Shown piece by piece: positions 55,338 to 64,000 of a stretch of DNA of 64,000 bases. The notes beneath the pieces were generated by a model. The model had not been told where the DNA came from. It saw nothing but the letters and a program-made list of their open reading frames with translations, and ran no database searches. The stretch comes from Agrobacterium vitis (GTDB lineage Bacteria > Pseudomonadota > Alphaproteobacteria > Rhizobiales > Rhizobiaceae). The stretch is from assembly GCF_013426735.1 (NCBI RefSeq), contig NZ_AP023272.1:2896501-2960500 (forward strand). The letters run 5' to 3'. The translations under genes and the position numbers were made by a program. Each line of letters begins with the position of its first letter. Position 1 is the stretch's first letter.

Positions 55338-56240
55338 AACTGCGGCTGGTCGGCGTAACCGGTCGATGACCAGTTGCGTCGATACGCGCCAATCGGGGAT
55401 ATCGATAGCATGAACTCTGGCCAGTTTGGCGCAATCCAGCCGGGAGTTCGCAGGCCGTTTGGCGGGCGTCGGGTAGGCGCTGGCCGGGATTGGATTGACT
55501 TTGGCCGAAGGGCCGTTTTGCTCAGCCGACAGCCTGAAGATCTCCGTTGCAAACTCTGCCCAGCTCGCCTCGCCCATTCCCGTCATATGGAACGTGCCAC
55601 GCAGATCGCCGTTCTTGGACGACAGCAGGTTATCAGCCACCTTCAACACCGCATCGGCAATATCGAGCGCCGAGGTCGGATTGCCGATCTGGTCGGCGAC
55701 CACGCCCAGTTCATCGCGGGTATCAGCCAGCCGCAACATGGTCAGCAGAAAGTTCTTGCCGAACGGGCTATAGACCCAGGCGGTGCGCAGGATCGCGTGA
55801 TTGTCGGTTTCGGCTGTCACCCGGCGTTCGCCTTCCAGCTTGCTGCGGCCATAGACGCCAAGCGGCGCAACCGGATCGGCCTCGTTATAGGGCGAAGCCT
55901 TGCTGCCATCGAAGACATAATCGGTCGAGATATGAATGATCGGGATATCCAGCGCCTTGGCAACCCGCGCCAATTCCCCCGGACCTTCGCCATTGACCGT
56001 GAAGGCCGCGGCCTCGTCGGTTTCGGCCTGATCGACTGCGGTATAAGCGGCAGCCGAAATAATCAGGTTGGGTTTTGCGGCCAGCACAGCCGCTTCAATC
56101 GTCGCGGGATCGGCCAGATCAAGCTGTGGCCGACCCAGGGCGACCAGGTCGATATCCTTGCGATCGCTGGCTTTCTCAAGCAGTGATTGAACGACCTGTC
56201 CGGCCAGGCCCGTCACCAGATAGCGCTTCACGCCGCTCAT
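55335..56240 (-). CDS. rfbD: dTDP-4-dehydrorhamnose reductase
   Basis: 301 residues. Rossmann [11 protein letters not shown] at the start, the STDYVFDG segment, and [10 protein letters not shown] with the Tyr-x3-Lys pair. Final step of dTDP-L-rhamnose synthesis. Start overlaps the rfbB stop by 4 nt (ATGA). The stop codon is shared with RIME-like copy C. Confidence 0.94.
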   Translation of the reverse strand: MSGVKRYLVTGLAGQVVQSLLEKASDRKDIDLVALGRPQLDLADPATIEAAVLAAKPNLIISAAAYTAVDQAETDEAAAFTVNGEGPGELARVAKALDIPIIHISTDYVFDGSKASPYNEADPVAPLGVYGRSKLEGERRVTAETDNHAILRTAWVYSPFGKNFLLTMLRLADTRDELGVVADQIGNPTSALDIADAVLKVADNLLSSKNGDLRGTFHMTGMGEASWAEFATEIFRLSAEQNGPSAKVNPIPASAYPTPAKRPANSRLDCAKLARVHAIDIPDWRVSTQLVIDRLRRPAAV

Positions 56241-57295
56241 TTGCTCGCGGCTTTCAACAGGCCAAGACGGCTACCGTCATAGCCCTGGCGCAACGGCTCC
56301 CACCACCAGCGGTTTTCGAGATACCATTTCACGGTTTTCTCAATGCCGGTCTCGAAATTTTCCTGGGCCTTCCAGCCGAGTTCGGTTTCCAGCCGCGTCG
56401 CGTCGATGGCATAACGGGCGTCGTGGCCGGGACGGTCGGTCACGTATTGGATCAGCTTCTCATGCGGCGTATCCGACGGATGCAGGCCATCCATCAGCGC
56501 GCAGACGCGGGTAACGACGTCGATATTGCGTCGCTCATTGCGTCCGCCGACATTATAGGTTTCGCCAATCTGTCCACGCTCGGCGATGATATCCAGCGCC
56601 CTTGCATGGTCTTCGACGTAAAGCCAATCGCGGATATTGGCGCCATTGCCGTAGACCGGCAGAGGCTTGCCTTCCATCGCGTTGATAATCATCAGCGGAA
56701 TGAGCTTTTCCGGGAAATGGAAGGGGCCGTAATTGTTAGAGCAATTCGACACCACCACCGGCAGGCCATAGGTGCGCGCCCAGGCCTTGGCGAGATGGTC
56801 GGAAGCGGCTTTCGAGGCGGAATAGGGGGAGCTTGGATCATAAGGGGTGGTTTCGGTAAACAGACCTTCATCGCCCAGCGAACCATAAACTTCGTCGGTC
56901 GAGACATGCAGGAAGCGAAAACCGTCCTTGCTCGCACCTTCCAGCCCCTGCCAATAGGCGCGGGCGCATTCCAGCATGGTGAACGTGCCGAGCACATTGG
57001 TCTCGACGAAATCCTTGGCGCCGGTAATTGAGCGGTCTACATGGCTTTCGGCGGCCAGATGCATGACGCGGTCCGGCTTGAAGCTTGTAAAAGCCGAGGC
57101 AATCGCCTGGCCGTCGCAGATATCGGCCTGAAGGAACCTGTAAAGCGGATTTGCCTCAACCGATTTCAGCGAGGTCAAGGTACCCGCATAGGTCAGCTTA
57201 TCGACATTCAGGACGTCATAGCCTTTTTCAAGCACCAGATGGCGAACAACGGCCGATCCGATAAAGCCGGCACCGCCGGTTACAAGTACGCGCAT
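56237..57295 (-). CDS. rfbB: dTDP-glucose 4,6-dehydratase
   Basis: 352 residues. [46 protein letters not shown] and [11 protein letters not shown] are the RmlB catalytic segments. Converts dTDP-glucose to dTDP-4-keto-6-deoxyglucose. In the rfbC-rfbB-rfbD-rfbA operon. Confidence 0.96.
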   Translation of the reverse strand: MRVLVTGGAGFIGSAVVRHLVLEKGYDVLNVDKLTYAGTLTSLKSVEANPLYRFLQADICDGQAIASAFTSFKPDRVMHLAAESHVDRSITGAKDFVETNVLGTFTMLECARAYWQGLEGASKDGFRFLHVSTDEVYGSLGDEGLFTETTPYDPSSPYSASKAASDHLAKAWARTYGLPVVVSNCSNNYGPFHFPEKLIPLMIINAMEGKPLPVYGNGANIRDWLYVEDHARALDIIAERGQIGETYNVGGRNERRNIDVVTRVCALMDGLHPSDTPHEKLIQYVTDRPGHDARYAIDATRLETELGWKAQENFETGIEKTVKWYLENRWWWEPLRQGYDGSRLGLLKAASK

Positions 57296-57349
57296 GATTT
57301 TCGATATCCCCTAGCGTTCATAGAGCAGACTGGCACCAAGCAGAGGCGC

Positions 57350-57913
57350 TTAAGGCTTATAGACGAAATTCGTCTCAAGCTCGCTCAGCTTCGGCTGCTT
57401 CTTGTCCTTGTCAGACAGGATGGCGTTGTCTTCCGTCACCGGCCAATCGATCGCCAGCGCCGGATCGTTCCACAACAGGCCCCGGTCATGATCTGGGCTG
57501 TAATAATCCGTCACCTTGTAGCTGATCACGGTATTGGGCTGCAATGTGCAGAAGCCATGCGCAAAACCCGGCGGCACCCAAAGCTGGCAGCCGTTTTCGG
57601 CAGTCAGTTCGGCTTTCACCATCTGGCCATAGGTCGGCGAGCCCTGGCGAATATCGACAGCGACGTCCAGCAAAGCGCCAGCCGCACAAGAAACAAGCTT
57701 GCCCTGCGCCCTCGGGTTCAACTGGAAATGCAGGCCGCGCACCGTACCGACCTCGGCCGAAAACGACTTGTTGTCCTGAACGAAGGTGAAAGATCCCACT
57801 TCGCTTTCAAACAGGCTGGCGCGGAAGGTTTCCATGAAATAGCCCCGCGCGTCCCCAAACCGCTTTGGAGTGATCAGGAAAACGCCCGACAGCTTCGTTT
57901 CTTCAAACTGCAT
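57350..57913 (-). CDS. rfbC: dTDP-4-dehydrorhamnose 3,5-epimerase
   Basis: 187 residues. Cupin-like RmlC: RGYFMETFR, the QDNKSFSAEVGTVRGLHFQ segment with catalytic His, and WVPPGFAHGFCTL. First gene of the operon by position; the 54-base gap to rfbB is short. Its promoter should lie upstream of 57913. Confidence 0.95.
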   Translation of the reverse strand: MQFEETKLSGVFLITPKRFGDARGYFMETFRASLFESEVGSFTFVQDNKSFSAEVGTVRGLHFQLNPRAQGKLVSCAAGALLDVAVDIRQGSPTYGQMVKAELTAENGCQLWVPPGFAHGFCTLQPNTVISYKVTDYYSPDHDRGLLWNDPALAIDWPVTEDNAILSDKDKKQPKLSELETNFVYKP

Positions 57914-58096
57914 TCTTATCCCTTTGAATTAAGCCCCTCGCGCAGTTAACAATCTCGGTCCATCAGAGCAAGTAAAATGCTAGGTGCCCACCGTCTTAAC
58001 CGGAAGATTATGACGTTATTCGGACAGTCCCTGTGACCAGCTGCCACCATTGCAGGCAAGCGTTTGCCATTTATGTCTCTTTACGACACCATCCGC

Positions 58097-59731
58097 TCAA
58101 AACGGCGCCCCCTCCAAAAAGCTCGAGAACGGTACGAAGGCCGACGAGCAATCGAGCGGCGGAACCGGATCTTCTTCACTGGCATCCACGAGATTGACTG
58201 TTTTCACCCGGCGCGCTGGATCTGCCTTCAGAAGGTCGGCAAAGCTGACCGGACCAGGCCCCAGCGTGACATGCGCATTGAGCGGCGGATCTTTTGCGGC
58301 CGGATCGGCAGAGCCGACCAGGAGCGGTTGGGACCCGTCGAACTGAATGGTATCCAGGAAAAGGCCAATCGGCTGATAATGCGCATCATCCCTGATGCCA
58401 CGCAGGACCACATGACCACCGCTGCCGGTCGTGCTGCCCGTGTAGCGCAGGTTGCGCACCGTGATGCCGGAAAAATCAGGGATGCGGTCGCCGGTTTTGT
58501 CCGAGTAGCGGGTATCGAACACCAAAGGGAAGGCGACATTGCGCATGCAGACATCTTCATACAGCACATTGGTGACCTTGCCGCCGCGCGATGTGTCCGA
58601 TTTTATCCGCAGGCCATTGCCATTCGGGCTGTCATGGCCGTCCATCACCAAATCGTAGACATGGATACCGTCCACGCCGGCATCGGTCTCGGAGCCAATC
58701 GACATCCCGTGACCGTAATAGAACCGGTTATGGGCAAAGGTCATCCGCGTCGATGGCCTGTCACCACCGGCCTTGATCGCCACATGATCGTCTCCGGTGC
58801 TGATGGCGCTGTAGGCAAGCACGACTTTCGAGGACTGGCCCGGGTCGAAACCATCGGTATTCTTGACCGTATCGGGCGTGAAACAGGTGGCAGGCGTCAG
58901 CTTGTCAGGCGTGGTCTCCGGTGGGCAAGCGTAATCCGGGCGGGTATAGACGGCACTGGGGCTGAGGATCTTTATTCCCCAAGCCGTCAGGCCCGTCACA
59001 CCATTGCTCACCACATGAAAATTCGGGCTGTTCAACAACGTGATCCGGTGAAGGGTAAAATTCTCGCCGCCATCGATTTCCACCAACCGGAACACATGCT
59101 GGATCAGCCCCTGCTTGGATTGCCACGCCACATCCCACCAGGATCGCCTACCGGCATTGTCGCCGGACAGCAGCAGCGAACCGCCGCGTCCATCGATGCG
59201 CCCCTCACCGACGATGCCAGCGCCTTTGGTGTCCTTGGCGATAATCAGCGGCTTGCAGGTCTTGGCGGATGCGGTATTGGCCGTACCGCAATCACCAGCA
59301 CCGCTGTCGTAATCCTTGGGATCGCGGGAGGCAAACAACGTCACGCCCTTGTCGATCCACAGCACGACACCGCTCTTCAGGGTCAGCGGTCCGCTCAAAA
59401 ATGCATCCTGCCCCTCAGCGCCGGGTACAAGCTTGACGGCACCGCCCGCGCAGCCGTCAATGGCAGCCTGCAAGCGCATCTGGTCTGGATGGGGGGATTT
59501 GCCATCGACATCGGCATGGTCGAGGGAACCGTCCTTGGCCGTCAGGCCAGCCGTCAATGTCGCGCAGAGATTTAAGGGAGCCTCCGGCGCGGTCACCGAC
59601 CCCCATTGGGTGGCAACAGCCGGCTCCGCCGCCCAGACAGTAACCGGCGACAGGGCGCAAATGGCGACCGCGCCAAGCATCCGACCTAAAGCAGACCGTT
59701 GAAACAATCGGGCAAAAACAGGTCCGGGCAT
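58097..59731 (-). CDS. pehA: Secreted polygalacturonase (GH28)
   Basis: 544 residues. Signal peptide (MPGPVFARLFQRSALGRMLG..., cleavage near AVWA, about residue 34). GH28 catalytic motifs in a parallel beta-helix: NTDGFDP, GDDHVAIK, YGHGMSIGSE and LRIKSD. It hydrolyses polygalacturonan (pectate) of plant cell walls. Agrobacterium vitis makes a chromosomal polygalacturonase involved in grapevine necrosis; identity to that pehA is inferred. The start at 59731 has AAGGA seven bases upstream. Divergent from cysS. Confidence 0.85.
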   Translation of the reverse strand: MPGPVFARLFQRSALGRMLGAVAICALSPVTVWAAEPAVATQWGSVTAPEAPLNLCATLTAGLTAKDGSLDHADVDGKSPHPDQMRLQAAIDGCAGGAVKLVPGAEGQDAFLSGPLTLKSGVVLWIDKGVTLFASRDPKDYDSGAGDCGTANTASAKTCKPLIIAKDTKGAGIVGEGRIDGRGGSLLLSGDNAGRRSWWDVAWQSKQGLIQHVFRLVEIDGGENFTLHRITLLNSPNFHVVSNGVTGLTAWGIKILSPSAVYTRPDYACPPETTPDKLTPATCFTPDTVKNTDGFDPGQSSKVVLAYSAISTGDDHVAIKAGGDRPSTRMTFAHNRFYYGHGMSIGSETDAGVDGIHVYDLVMDGHDSPNGNGLRIKSDTSRGGKVTNVLYEDVCMRNVAFPLVFDTRYSDKTGDRIPDFSGITVRNLRYTGSTTGSGGHVVLRGIRDDAHYQPIGLFLDTIQFDGSQPLLVGSADPAAKDPPLNAHVTLGPGPVSFADLLKADPARRVKTVNLVDASEEDPVPPLDCSSAFVPFSSFLEGAPF

Positions 59732-60076
59732 AGGCTTATCCTTCGGCGGCGGCATGTAAAACAACAGTTCGCGCCCATCTTCAAACGGGTGAATGGCCCG
59801 AAATCAAGGCCGCAGCGTGCGCTTGTCGATGGGATAAAGCAAAAATTTTTCACGACGACGTAAAAACCGGCAGAGACCGACCAGAAGGCGCAAAAATCCG
59901 TTGACCAAAAACCGGGGTCGGGTCATAAAGCCAGCCATGAAAACGAGCACCTGCATTATCTGCTGGATCATTATTCGCTAGCGCATTCGCTGGCCCGGCC
60001 GTTTTCGTCTCTTGTAAAAGTCCCAGATGACAAACGCTTCGGTCCAGCCGGGTTTATACACGTCTGGGAGACTGAC
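59732..60076. other. pehA-cysS divergent intergenic region
   Basis: 345 bases, no gene supported. It should hold the pehA promoter and the cysS promoter; a candidate for the latter is at 59901-59929. The region is AT-richer than its flanks, with A/T-rich tracts near 59840-59900. Confidence 0.6.
59901..59929 (+). promoter_or_regulatory. Candidate cysS promoter
   Basis: TTGACC (59901-59906), a 17-base spacer, then CATAAA (59924-59929), fitting the -35/-10 spacing of a housekeeping sigma factor with a weak -10. It would give a leader of about 140 bases before the cysS ATG. Confidence 0.35.
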
Positions 60077-61462
60077 ATGGCCGAGGGCCTCAAGCTTTAC
60101 AATACACTGACGCGCAGCAAGGTCGATTTCACCCCGATCGACCCCAAAAACGTGCGCATGTATGTCTGCGGCCCAACGGTTTATGATTTTGCCCATATCG
60201 GCAATGCCCGGCCCGTGATTGTCTTTGACGTGCTCTACCGGCTGCTGCGGCATATTTACGGCGAAAACCACGTCACCTATGCCCGCAACATCACCGACGT
60301 CGATGACAAGATCAATGCACGGGCGCTCAGGGATTTTCCCGACCTGCCGCTGAATGAGGCGATTGCCAAGGTGACGCAAAAGACGGCGGATCAGTTCCAC
60401 GCCGATGTGGCGGCACTCGGTAACTTGCCACCGACCATCGAGCCCCGCGCCACCGACAATATCAGCCAGATGATCGACATCATCAGCACACTGATCGCCA
60501 AGGGCCATGCCTATGTGGCCGAAGGCGAAGTGCTGTTCGATACCCGGTCCATGGCGGCTTATGGTCAGCTCTCCAAGCGCAATCTGGATGAGCAACAGGC
60601 AGGTATCCGCATTGCTGTCGAGGCCCATAAAAAGCATCCCGGTGATTTCGTGCTGTGGAAGCTCTCGAGCGATCACGAACCCGGCTGGGACAGCCCTTGG
60701 GGTCGTGGCCGTCCCGGGTGGCATATCGAATGCTCGGCCATGTCGAAGCGCTATCTAGGCGAGGTTTTCGACATTCACGGCGGCGGGCTGGACCTGATCT
60801 TCCCCCACCACGAAAACGAAATCGCCCAATCCTGCTGCGCCAACGACACCAGCGTGATGGCCAATATGTGGATGCATAATGGCTTCGTGCAGGTGGAAGG
60901 CCGCAAGATGTCGAAATCCGATGGCAACTTCTTCACCATCAACGAATTGCTGGACACAGAGAATTTCGGCGGTCGGAAATGGCCGGGCGAAGTGCTGCGG
61001 CTGGCGATGCTGATGACGCATTACCGCGAGCCGATTGATTTTTCGGTGAAGCGATTGGAAGAAGCGGAGCGGCTGATTGCCAAATGGCCAACTGGTGAGG
61101 CAGGTGATGCTGCACCAGATCAAAGCGTGCTGGATGCACTGACGGATGACCTGAACACGGTGGCCGCCGTGCAGGCCCTTCATGCGCTTGCATCTGCGGC
61201 CAATAGCGACCCATCCAGGCTTCCGGCCTTCGTTGCCAGCGCCGCTTTGCTTGGGCTCACGGCAAAGAAGGCGGAGGTCAATGAGGATCTCTCTGCCGCC
61301 ATCGACGCCCTTGTCGAGATGCGCCTCGAAATGCTGAAGACCAAGAACTTTGCCGAGGCCGACAAGATCCGCGATGATCTTTTGGCAAAGGGCATTCAGT
61401 TGAAAGACGGAAAGAGCAAGGACACCGGTGAGCGCGTGACCACTTGGGAGGTCAAGCGGTAA
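60077..61462 (+). CDS. cysS: Cysteinyl-tRNA synthetase
   Basis: 461 residues, class I. Cys31 in [15 protein letters not shown] with the HIGN signature (40-43) and KMSKSDGNF near 275. Cys31 and the [14 protein letters not shown] segment carry zinc ligands. Charges tRNA-Cys. SD GGGAG precedes the ATG. Next gene is a VOC protein 33 bases downstream. Confidence 0.97.
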   Translation: MAEGLKLYNTLTRSKVDFTPIDPKNVRMYVCGPTVYDFAHIGNARPVIVFDVLYRLLRHIYGENHVTYARNITDVDDKINARALRDFPDLPLNEAIAKVTQKTADQFHADVAALGNLPPTIEPRATDNISQMIDIISTLIAKGHAYVAEGEVLFDTRSMAAYGQLSKRNLDEQQAGIRIAVEAHKKHPGDFVLWKLSSDHEPGWDSPWGRGRPGWHIECSAMSKRYLGEVFDIHGGGLDLIFPHHENEIAQSCCANDTSVMANMWMHNGFVQVEGRKMSKSDGNFFTINELLDTENFGGRKWPGEVLRLAMLMTHYREPIDFSVKRLEEAERLIAKWPTGEAGDAAPDQSVLDALTDDLNTVAAVQALHALASAANSDPSRLPAFVASAALLGLTAKKAEVNEDLSAAIDALVEMRLEMLKTKNFAEADKIRDDLLAKGIQLKDGKSKDTGERVTTWEVKR

Positions 61463-61495
61463 CGCAAACAGAGCAGCGAGGCGGGAGCGACATCC

Positions 61496-61888
61496 ATGAT
61501 CGATCACATGAATATCAAGGTTGCCGATTTTGAACGTGCAAAGGCTTTCTATGACGCGGCCTTTGCGCCGCTTGGCGCGTCGCTGCTCTACATGGTGCCG
61601 GCGGAATATTCCAACGGCGTGAAAATGGGCGGCTATGGGCGTGAAAGACCCGTCTACTGGCTTCATGAAGGAACGCCGCCCGCTGCCTATCATCAGCACA
61701 TTGCGTTTACGGCCAATAGCCGGGCGGAAGTGGATGCGTTTTACAGCGCCGCAATTGCCGCCGGCGGAAAAGACAACGGCCCGCCCGGCCTGCGCCCGCA
61801 CTACCATCCAGACTATTATGGGGCCTTTGTGTTTGATCTGGATGGCAACAATATCGAGGCCGTTTGTCACAAAAGCGAAGATGCGTGA
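61496..61888 (+). CDS. VOC family protein (glyoxalase/bleomycin-resistance fold)
   Basis: 130 residues. MIDHMNIKVADFERAKAFYDAAFAPLG and the late GAFVFDLDGNNIEAVCH match the beta-alpha-beta-beta-beta VOC fold with metal-binding His/Glu positions. Enzyme activity cannot be inferred. SD GGGAG at the start. Sits between cysS and the toxin-antitoxin pair. Confidence 0.85.
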   Translation: MIDHMNIKVADFERAKAFYDAAFAPLGASLLYMVPAEYSNGVKMGGYGRERPVYWLHEGTPPAAYHQHIAFTANSRAEVDAFYSAAIAAGGKDNGPPGLRPHYHPDYYGAFVFDLDGNNIEAVCHKSEDA

Positions 61889-61969
61889 CCACGAGGGAGG
61901 TCAAGCGCTGATTTGCATGGAGCACTCGATTGGCATATGCTAAGGCCTATGCCAGTGATGGAGGCAAAT

Positions 61970-62221
61970 ATGAGTATGGAGCAGGAAAGACATGTGCGGG
62001 TGTTCAAGAACGGTCGCAATCGCGCCGTCCGCATCCCCGTGGAATTCGAATTTCCGGGCGATGAAGTGATCATGCGCAAGGAAGGCGACCGGATCATTAT
62101 TGAGCCTGTCAACGACAAGAAGCAAAACCTGATCGAGTGGCTGCGTAGTCAGCCGCCTATCGAGGAGGATTTTCCCGATTTTGATCTGATTGAACCACCG
62201 CCGAGACCAGTCGATTTATGA
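61970..62221 (+). CDS. vapB: VapB-type antitoxin (SpoVT/AbrB-like)
   Basis: 83 residues. N-terminal swapped-hairpin DNA-binding element RHVRVFKNGRNRAVRIPVEFEF and PGDEVIMRKEGDRIIIEPV, then a C-terminal toxin-binding tail (FPDFDLIEPPPRPVDL). The ATG at 61970 has GGAGG five bases upstream; several earlier ATGs lack one. 4-nt overlap with vapC, the usual antitoxin-toxin coupling. Confidence 0.85.
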   Translation: MSMEQERHVRVFKNGRNRAVRIPVEFEFPGDEVIMRKEGDRIIIEPVNDKKQNLIEWLRSQPPIEEDFPDFDLIEPPPRPVDL

Positions 62222-62643
62222 TAACCGCGCGCTACATGCTCGACACCAATATTATCTCTGATGTGGTGCGAAATCCTATGGGCAGGGCGGCAGACGTTAT
62301 GCATGGCCTCAACCGTGACGATATTTGCCTGAGTTCAATTGTTCTGTCGGAAATCCTGTTTGGCATACAGCGCAAAGGCTCCGAGCGGCTTACTCGTTTG
62401 GTTGAAGGGGTCTTGGAAAGGATCGCTGTCATTGCCTATGATGATTTGGCGGGCCGTCATTATGCTGAGATTCGCACCGCCTTGGAAAAACAGGGAACAC
62501 CTATCGGCGCAACCGACCTGTTCATCGCCGCCCATGCGCTGTCGCTGGATATGGTTCTGGTCACCAACAATACCCGTGAATTTGCCCGCGTACCCGGGCT
62601 GAAACTGGAAAACTGGCTCGAAACCGCACATGAGGGGCAATAG
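62218..62643 (+). CDS. vapC: VapC-type toxin (PIN-domain ribonuclease)
   Basis: 141 residues. PIN domain with acidic metal-site residues Asp9 (LDTNI), Glu45 (LSEI) and Asp100 (TDLFIAAHA), and Asn near 117. VapC toxins cleave specific RNAs when the antitoxin is degraded; the target here is unknown. Overlaps vapB by 4 nt and precedes the GFA genes by 3 nt, so the whole set may be one transcript. Confidence 0.88.
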   Translation: MITARYMLDTNIISDVVRNPMGRAADVMHGLNRDDICLSSIVLSEILFGIQRKGSERLTRLVEGVLERIAVIAYDDLAGRHYAEIRTALEKQGTPIGATDLFIAAHALSLDMVLVTNNTREFARVPGLKLENWLETAHEGQ

Positions 62644-62646
62644 GCC

Positions 62647-63135
62647 ATGGCAGAGACAATCCACACCGGCGGTTGCCAATGCGGAGCCATCCGGTTTCGC
62701 GTCAACGGCGTTCTGAAAGACTCATCGATCTGCCATTGCCGCATGTGCCAGAAGGCGTTCGGGGCCTATTATGCACCGCTGGTCTCGGTGCGAGGGGTAG
62801 ACTTTCAGTGGACACGGGGCGAGCGCAAGATGTTCCGCTCCAGCAATGTCGTGTCGCGCGGCTTCTGCGGCGATTGCGGCACACCCCTGACCTATGAGGC
62901 CCCGGATGGCATGGCGGTTGCGGCAGGCGCTTTCGATGATCCATCCACCCTGCCCCCGGTGCAGCAATTCGGGACAGAAGGGAAAATAGGCTTCGTCGAT
63001 CACCTGCATGAATTGCCGGGCAATCCGACAGAAGAAGACCTTGATGAGTTTCCATTCCTCGATGGCCTCGTCTCCTACCAGCACCCCGACCACGATACCG
63101 ACACCTGGCCAACCGAAAGCGGAGCAAAGCCATGA
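62647..63135 (+). CDS. GFA family protein (copy 1)
   Basis: 162 residues, zinc-binding GFA (glutathione-dependent formaldehyde-activating enzyme) fold: CQCGAIRF, SICHCRMCQ and FCGDCGTPL (Cys10, 12, 29, 31, 34 and a later pair). Many GFA paralogues do not act on formaldehyde, so activity is open. 4-nt overlap with the next GFA gene. Confidence 0.88.
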   Translation: MAETIHTGGCQCGAIRFRVNGVLKDSSICHCRMCQKAFGAYYAPLVSVRGVDFQWTRGERKMFRSSNVVSRGFCGDCGTPLTYEAPDGMAVAAGAFDDPSTLPPVQQFGTEGKIGFVDHLHELPGNPTEEDLDEFPFLDGLVSYQHPDHDTDTWPTESGAKP

Positions 63136-63599
63136 GCGAGATTTTTTCCGGTGGCTGCCAGTGTGGCGCGGTGCGGTTTCAAGCGGCCAAGCTGGGGCGG
63201 CCTTCCATCTGTCATTGCCGCATGTGCCAAAAGCAATTCGGTGGCTTTTTTGGCGCTTTTGTTACCGCCGATCAGGCCCATCTGACCTGGACGCGCGGCC
63301 AGCCAAAATTGTTTCGCTCGTCTGCCAAGGTCAAGCGTGGCTTTTGTGAAAAATGCGGCACGCCGCTAACCTACCAGCATCCCACCGGGGTAGAGATCGC
63401 CATCGGTGCGTTTGACAATCCCGCCGCCTTTGAGCCTGCCATTCAGGTCAATCACCACAAGCGCCTGCCGTGGATCGATACGCTGCTTGAAAAGCCGGTC
63501 TATAACAGCCCGGAATACGAGGCGTTTTTCGACTCCATCGAATCCTGGCAGCACCCGGATTTCGACACGCAAGTCTGGCCAGTGGAGGATGACGCATGA
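63132..63599 (+). CDS. GFA family protein (copy 2)
   Basis: 155 residues with the same cysteine layout: CQCGAVRF, SICHCRMCQ, FCEKCGTPL. It overlaps both neighbours by 4 nt (ATGA). Similar to copy 1 and copy 3, so probably a duplicated set. Substrate unknown. Confidence 0.88.
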   Translation: MSEIFSGGCQCGAVRFQAAKLGRPSICHCRMCQKQFGGFFGAFVTADQAHLTWTRGQPKLFRSSAKVKRGFCEKCGTPLTYQHPTGVEIAIGAFDNPAAFEPAIQVNHHKRLPWIDTLLEKPVYNSPEYEAFFDSIESWQHPDFDTQVWPVEDDA

Positions 63600-64000
63600 A
63601 AGTTCAACCCCTACATGGCGGTTGCCAATGCGGCGCGGTGCGCTATACCGTGAAACCGTCGATGAGCAGCAAACCGCCAATCGGCAATCCGCATATCTGC
63701 CATTGCCGCATGTGCCAGAAGGCTTCGGGCAATTATTTCCTGCCGCTCGGCTCGGTCAGCCGTGACCTGTTTCAGCTGACCCGCGGTACCCCGCAGTGGT
63801 TTCAGTCATCCGATCTGGTACGGCGCGGCTTTTGCGCCGCTTGCGGCACGCCGCTGTTTTTCGATATTCCTGAGGCCGATTTCATCAACATCACGCTCGG
63901 CTCACTGGACGATCCAGCCAGCGTCAAGCCCGTCGAACAGGCCAATCTGGATAGCAAAATGCCATGGTTTGCAGCCCTCGACACCCTACCGGTCGAGGCC
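63596..64000 (+). CDS. GFA family protein (copy 3, 3' partial)
   Basis: 135 residues visible; the frame runs off the window end. CQCGAVRY, HICHCRMCQK and FCAACGTPL cysteines are all present. It starts within the stop of copy 2 (ATGA overlap). Confidence 0.88.
   Translation, partial: MKVQPLHGGCQCGAVRYTVKPSMSSKPPIGNPHICHCRMCQKASGNYFLPLGSVSRDLFQLTRGTPQWFQSSDLVRRGFCAACGTPLFFDIPEADFINITLGSLDDPASVKPVEQANLDSKMPWFAALDTLPVEA

Noticed and set aside
58064..59575. 503-residue plus-strand frame opposite the polygalacturonase
   Set aside because: Shadow of the GH28 gene; the catalytic motifs are on the minus strand.
59901..59929. T-box or riboswitch upstream of cysS
   Set aside because: The leader of about 140 bases lacks an obvious T-box stem or specifier loop; T-boxes are rare outside Gram-positives.
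1..64000. CRISPR array, insertion sequence, prophage or tRNA-bounded island
   Set aside because: No spaced direct repeats, transposase, integrase, phage structural gene or tRNA was found by eye.

Overview
The window is a 64-kb piece of chromosome from an alphaproteobacterium of the order Rhizobiales, most probably family Rhizobiaceae in the Agrobacterium/Allorhizobium/Rhizobium group. Evidence: GC-rich coding sequence; alphaproteobacterial gene orders (pgsA-moaD-moaE; lptF-lptG-lptD-surA-pdxA-rsmA; fabD/fabG/acpP/fabF-mltG-yicC-gmk; rpsF-rpsR-DUF2232-rplI-dnaB; alr-radA ... cvpA-purF); and dispersed palindromic elements resembling the RIME repeats of Rhizobiaceae. A secreted GH28 polygalacturonase beside a dTDP-rhamnose operon suggests a plant-associated strain, and Allorhizobium (Agrobacterium) vitis is a plausible host, but this is inference. 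No tRNA, rRNA, CRISPR array, insertion sequence or prophage was seen.

Layout. 1-1.3 kb: end of pgsA, then moaD and moaE (phospholipid head group; molybdopterin synthase). 1.4-2.6 kb: ndk and a GST on the minus strand. 2.7-5.2 kb: an accessory island with two tandem RhiA-like genes divergent from a Crp/Fnr regulator. 5.3-10.4 kb: exported trypsin-like protease, ABC-F ATPase, prolyl oligopeptidase. 10.5-14.5 kb: polysaccharide deacetylase lipoprotein, pepA-holC, PAP2 phosphatase. 14.6-22.6 kb: LPS transport and outer-membrane biogenesis (lptF, lptG, lptD), then surA, pdxA, rsmA. 22.6-30.4 kb: minus-strand block of a methyltransferase, gmk, yicC, mltG, fabF, acpP, fabG, fabD. 30.6-34.3 kb: aldo/keto reductase, RTX-like protein, and a protealysin-type M4 metalloprotease with its probable inhibitor emfourin. 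34.6-38.8 kb: ribosomal proteins S6, S18, L9, a DUF2232 membrane protein, and dnaB.

39.0-41.2 kb: substrate-binding protein and two permeases of an amino-acid ABC importer without an ATPase, lying between dnaB and alr. 41.5-44.2 kb: alr, radA. 44.4-47.8 kb: nucleotide-sugar cluster (UDP-glucuronate decarboxylase-like, galE, UDP-glucose dehydrogenase). 48.0-51.1 kb: cvpA, purF, an SDR. 51.1-57.9 kb: minus-strand rfbC-rfbB-rfbD-rfbA followed by two glycosyltransferases, giving dTDP-L-rhamnose and probably rhamnose-containing surface polysaccharide. 58.1-59.7 kb: polygalacturonase. 60.1-64 kb: cysS, a VOC protein, a VapBC-type toxin-antitoxin pair, and three consecutive GFA-family genes, the last cut by the window end.

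Taken together the window is mostly housekeeping (lipid, cell wall, LPS, translation, replication) with small accessory modules. The points most worth checking are: (i) three RIME-like palindromic repeats that each begin exactly at, and supply, the TAG stop codon of the neighbouring gene; (ii) the RTX-like/M4 protease/emfourin module; (iii) the duplicated RhiA-like genes opposite a Crp/Fnr regulator; and (iv) the triple GFA array behind a VapBC pair. Nothing here is clearly a wholly new system.
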